Below, one piece after another: positions 60,043-61,445 of a stretch of 61,445 nucleotides of DNA. This stretch comes from Selenomonadaceae bacterium. Lineage in GTDB: Bacteria > Bacillota > Negativicutes > Selenomonadales > Selenomonadaceae. The position numbers were made by a program, and so were the translations under genes. The stretch covers positions 1-61,445 of the forward strand of contig JAFZMV010000140.1 in assembly GCA_017553205.1 (NCBI GenBank), given 5' to 3'. Under the pieces are notes generated by a model. The model saw only the letters and a list, made by a program, of their open reading frames with translations. It had not been told where the DNA came from and ran no database searches. Position 1 is the stretch's first letter. Each line of letters begins with the position of its first letter.

Positions 60043-61284
60043 TTGATCGGAAATAGAGAAGTTATCACAGGCGGAGATTTTAAAAGAATGGTTTCCGGTG
60101 CTTACAGTGAGTTCTTGCTGGAGTATGAAAACATAAACGGGCAGGAAGGAGTTGGAACTCTGCCCGGCACTCATATTTTGCGGACAATGGGAGCGGCTGT
60201 CATGACTTTGTACGATGCAAAAGAAGACAGTATCGGCGGTTTAAGCAGATTGACAGCAACTGCCGCAGTTTTCGGAGCAAGAGGAAATGCGGGAGTAGTT
60301 TTGGCTCAAATGTTTCGCGGAATAAGTGCGGGCTTGGTCGGAAAATATGACGCTACAGGTTCGGAATTCGGAAAGGCTTTTCAGTACGGAATTTTATACG
60401 CTCAAAGAGTTCTCCCCGAAAAATCTGAAATTCCTTTTATCACTGTTGCAAAAGCCGTAGCAAAAGGTGCTTATCATGCAGTAAGGGACGGCAGACCTAT
60501 TTCGGAAATTTTGGAAAAAGCAATTAAAGCCGGTGAAGAGGCTGTTGAAAAATCAGGAAAAAATGACGCCGGAGCTCATATAATGTTCAGTTTTTTGAAA
60601 GGCTGTTTGAAAGGTCTGGACGGAAATTTTGTTTCTCCTGCAGTCAGTTTATCGCTCGGTCTTGGTATCCATAAAAATATGCCCGACCCGCGAAATGACA
60701 GAGTTCGCCCGTACTGCGTAAGATTCCGCGTAAAAAATTCTAAGGCAAGTATTCCCGAAATTGAAAGACAAATGAGAGATTTAAGCAGTTTTTCTATTGC
60801 CGAAAGAATGAACGGCGGTTTTGAAATTCATCTGCATACCGATCATGTCGGCAAGACGATTGATCAGGCGTTAGGCTGGGGACCTTTAAGCGACGTGAAA
60901 ATTATAAATATGAGCGAAACTCATTCCCTTCCCGCTCATGATGCTTTGATGAAAGTTGCGGCGTTGGCTGTTGCAAAAAATTCTGAAGAGGCACAAAAAT
61001 TACAAGATGCAGGAGCGTCAATTTTAGTTTCGGGAAGTGAGGAGTCATCGCCGTCACTTGCTGAAGTTGTCGGGGCGGCTCATTCTGATTTAGCGTCAAG
61101 TTATGTTTTAGTTTCTTCCAGCAGAGATTTCAGACTTGTATTTAAGCAGGCTAAAAAACTTTTGGGCAGTCGTGTTGAGTTGGTACTGGCAGAAAGTTTT
61201 GAAGAGGCTGTCGCTGCTTTGAAAAAATTTTCTACCGCATTGAGTGCCGAAGAAAATTCAAAAATCATGAGCGGAAAAAAATAA
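60043..61284 (+). CDS. FakA-like DhaL-domain protein lacking the catalytic aspartates
   Basis: The 413-aa protein resembles fatty acid kinase subunit FakA (YloV, DAK2/DhaL fold) at the N-terminus: GARGNAGVVLAQMFRGIS, NDAGAHIMFSFLKGCLKGLD. A C-terminal region resembles the FakA middle/C domains (about 210-400, ERMNGGFEIHLHTD). FakA normally opens with a PDGDTGTNM metal- and ATP-binding motif. Here the aligned segment is GVGTLPGTHILRTM, so the Mg-binding aspartates are gone, and the protein is about 130 residues shorter than usual FakA. It may be a regulatory or binding pseudo-kinase. The start is TTG 60043 after GGTGGTG. Confidence 0.75.
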   Translation: MIGNREVITGGDFKRMVSGAYSEFLLEYENINGQEGVGTLPGTHILRTMGAAVMTLYDAKEDSIGGLSRLTATAAVFGARGNAGVVLAQMFRGISAGLVGKYDATGSEFGKAFQYGILYAQRVLPEKSEIPFITVAKAVAKGAYHAVRDGRPISEILEKAIKAGEEAVEKSGKNDAGAHIMFSFLKGCLKGLDGNFVSPAVSLSLGLGIHKNMPDPRNDRVRPYCVRFRVKNSKASIPEIERQMRDLSSFSIAERMNGGFEIHLHTDHVGKTIDQALGWGPLSDVKIINMSETHSLPAHDALMKVAALAVAKNSEEAQKLQDAGASILVSGSEESSPSLAEVVGAAHSDLASSYVLVSSSRDFRLVFKQAKKLLGSRVELVLAESFEEAVAALKKFSTALSAEENSKIMSGKK

Positions 61285-61298
61285 CAGTAACATATAAA

Positions 61299-61338
61299 AA
61301 AACTCCCGCGAAATTTTTTCATGGGAGATAATTTTTTT
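61299..61338 (+). terminator. Probable terminator before cbiC
   Basis: CTCCCGCGAAA can pair with TTTCATGGGAG (imperfect), then AATTTTTTTG. It lies 15 nt after the FakA-like stop. Confidence 0.6.
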
Positions 61339-61362
61339 GTGCAGAAAGGCGTTGATTAAAAA

Positions 61363-61445
61363 ATGGATTTTATAACTCAGACGATGACGATTGAAAATAA
61401 AAGCATGGAAATTATCGCACCGCATTTAAAAAATTTAAATTTATC
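61363..61445 (+). CDS. cbiC: Precorrin-8X/cobalt-precorrin-8 methylmutase, 5' end only
   Basis: Only 27 codons are in the window: MDFITQTMTIENKSMEIIAP and a few more. The D(F/Y)I...M.IE..SMEII opening is typical of CbiC/CobH, which shifts a methyl group from C11 to C12 to form (cobyrinate precursor) hydrogenobyrinate or cobyrinate. It has GAAAGGCG about 10 nt upstream. Probably the first gene of a cobalamin operon running off the right edge. Confidence 0.75.
   Translation, partial: MDFITQTMTIENKSMEIIAPHLKNLNL

Noticed and set aside
61285..61362. Cobalamin riboswitch before cbiC
   Set aside because: Only about 78 nt lie between the genes, mostly a terminator hairpin; a B12 riboswitch needs far more.

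Overview
The window looks like chromosomal DNA from an anaerobic, motile, A+T-rich diderm Firmicute, most likely a member of the Negativicutes (Selenomonadales-like). Three things suggest this. The gene orders are Firmicute-like: divIC, S1-domain gene, tilS, hpt, ftsH; and cheB, cheA, cheW, cheC, cheD, fliA. A secretin and a GspL-like protein imply an outer membrane. A CheC/CheD chemotaxis set and an anaerobe-type cobalamin gene set (periplasmic CbiK, precorrin-2 dehydrogenase, PduO-type adenosyltransferase, start of cbiC) are also present. The assignment is inference; no rRNA is present to settle it. Many genes use TTG or GTG starts behind good ribosome binding sites, and the word AAAATTTTT recurs in genes and spacers alike.

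Layout. 1-500: four tRNA genes (Gly, Met, Arg, Tyr) and a terminator. 504-2091: four reverse-strand genes for small secreted, mostly proline-rich proteins, two of them clear paralogues. 2287-9538: forward run of rsmH and ftsL (the rest of the division/cell-wall cluster is absent), glyA, aroE, a CNNM/CorC-type transporter, a GspL-like membrane protein and an exported purple-acid-phosphatase-like enzyme. 9516-18195: reverse run of glnS, an uncharacterised HExxH/CxxC protein, a response regulator with GGDEF domain, then ftsH, hpt, tilS, an S1-domain gene, divIC and a duplicated zinc-ribbon gene. 18455-25603: forward phosphohexomutase, pgi, a DUF502 membrane protein, an amino acid permease, a secretin and precorrin-2 dehydrogenase.

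25720-33025: two RTX-type repeat proteins sharing an unusual C-terminal tail, with Mini-III RNase, an L,D-transpeptidase and a metallophosphatase between them, then a PLP enzyme of the methionine gamma-lyase/aluminium-resistance family. 33218-42747: chemotaxis and sigma-28 operon, without flagellar structural genes, ending in a FapA/DUF342 protein and two conserved but uncharacterised genes. 42776-47122: dxs (reverse), stand-alone AICAR formyltransferase and exported CbiK. 47318-54543: hybrid sensor kinase, a second sensor kinase facing it, a nucleoside transporter with pyrimidine-nucleoside phosphorylase, and a cobalamin adenosyltransferase. 54711-57320: cydAB and a small exported Ada-like protein. 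57372-61445: a very long FtsA-like protein with repeated C-terminal modules, a FakA-like DhaL protein that has lost its catalytic aspartates, and the first codons of cbiC.

Most of the window is housekeeping. The least explained items are the proline-rich secreted array, the shared tail of the two RTX proteins, the isolated GspL-like and secretin genes, the HExxH/CxxC protein, the FtsA-like protein with beta-grasp-like repeats, the FakA-like pseudoenzyme candidate, and a hairpin repeat family that sits just upstream of ribosome binding sites. No CRISPR array, transposase, prophage or recognisable defence system was found.
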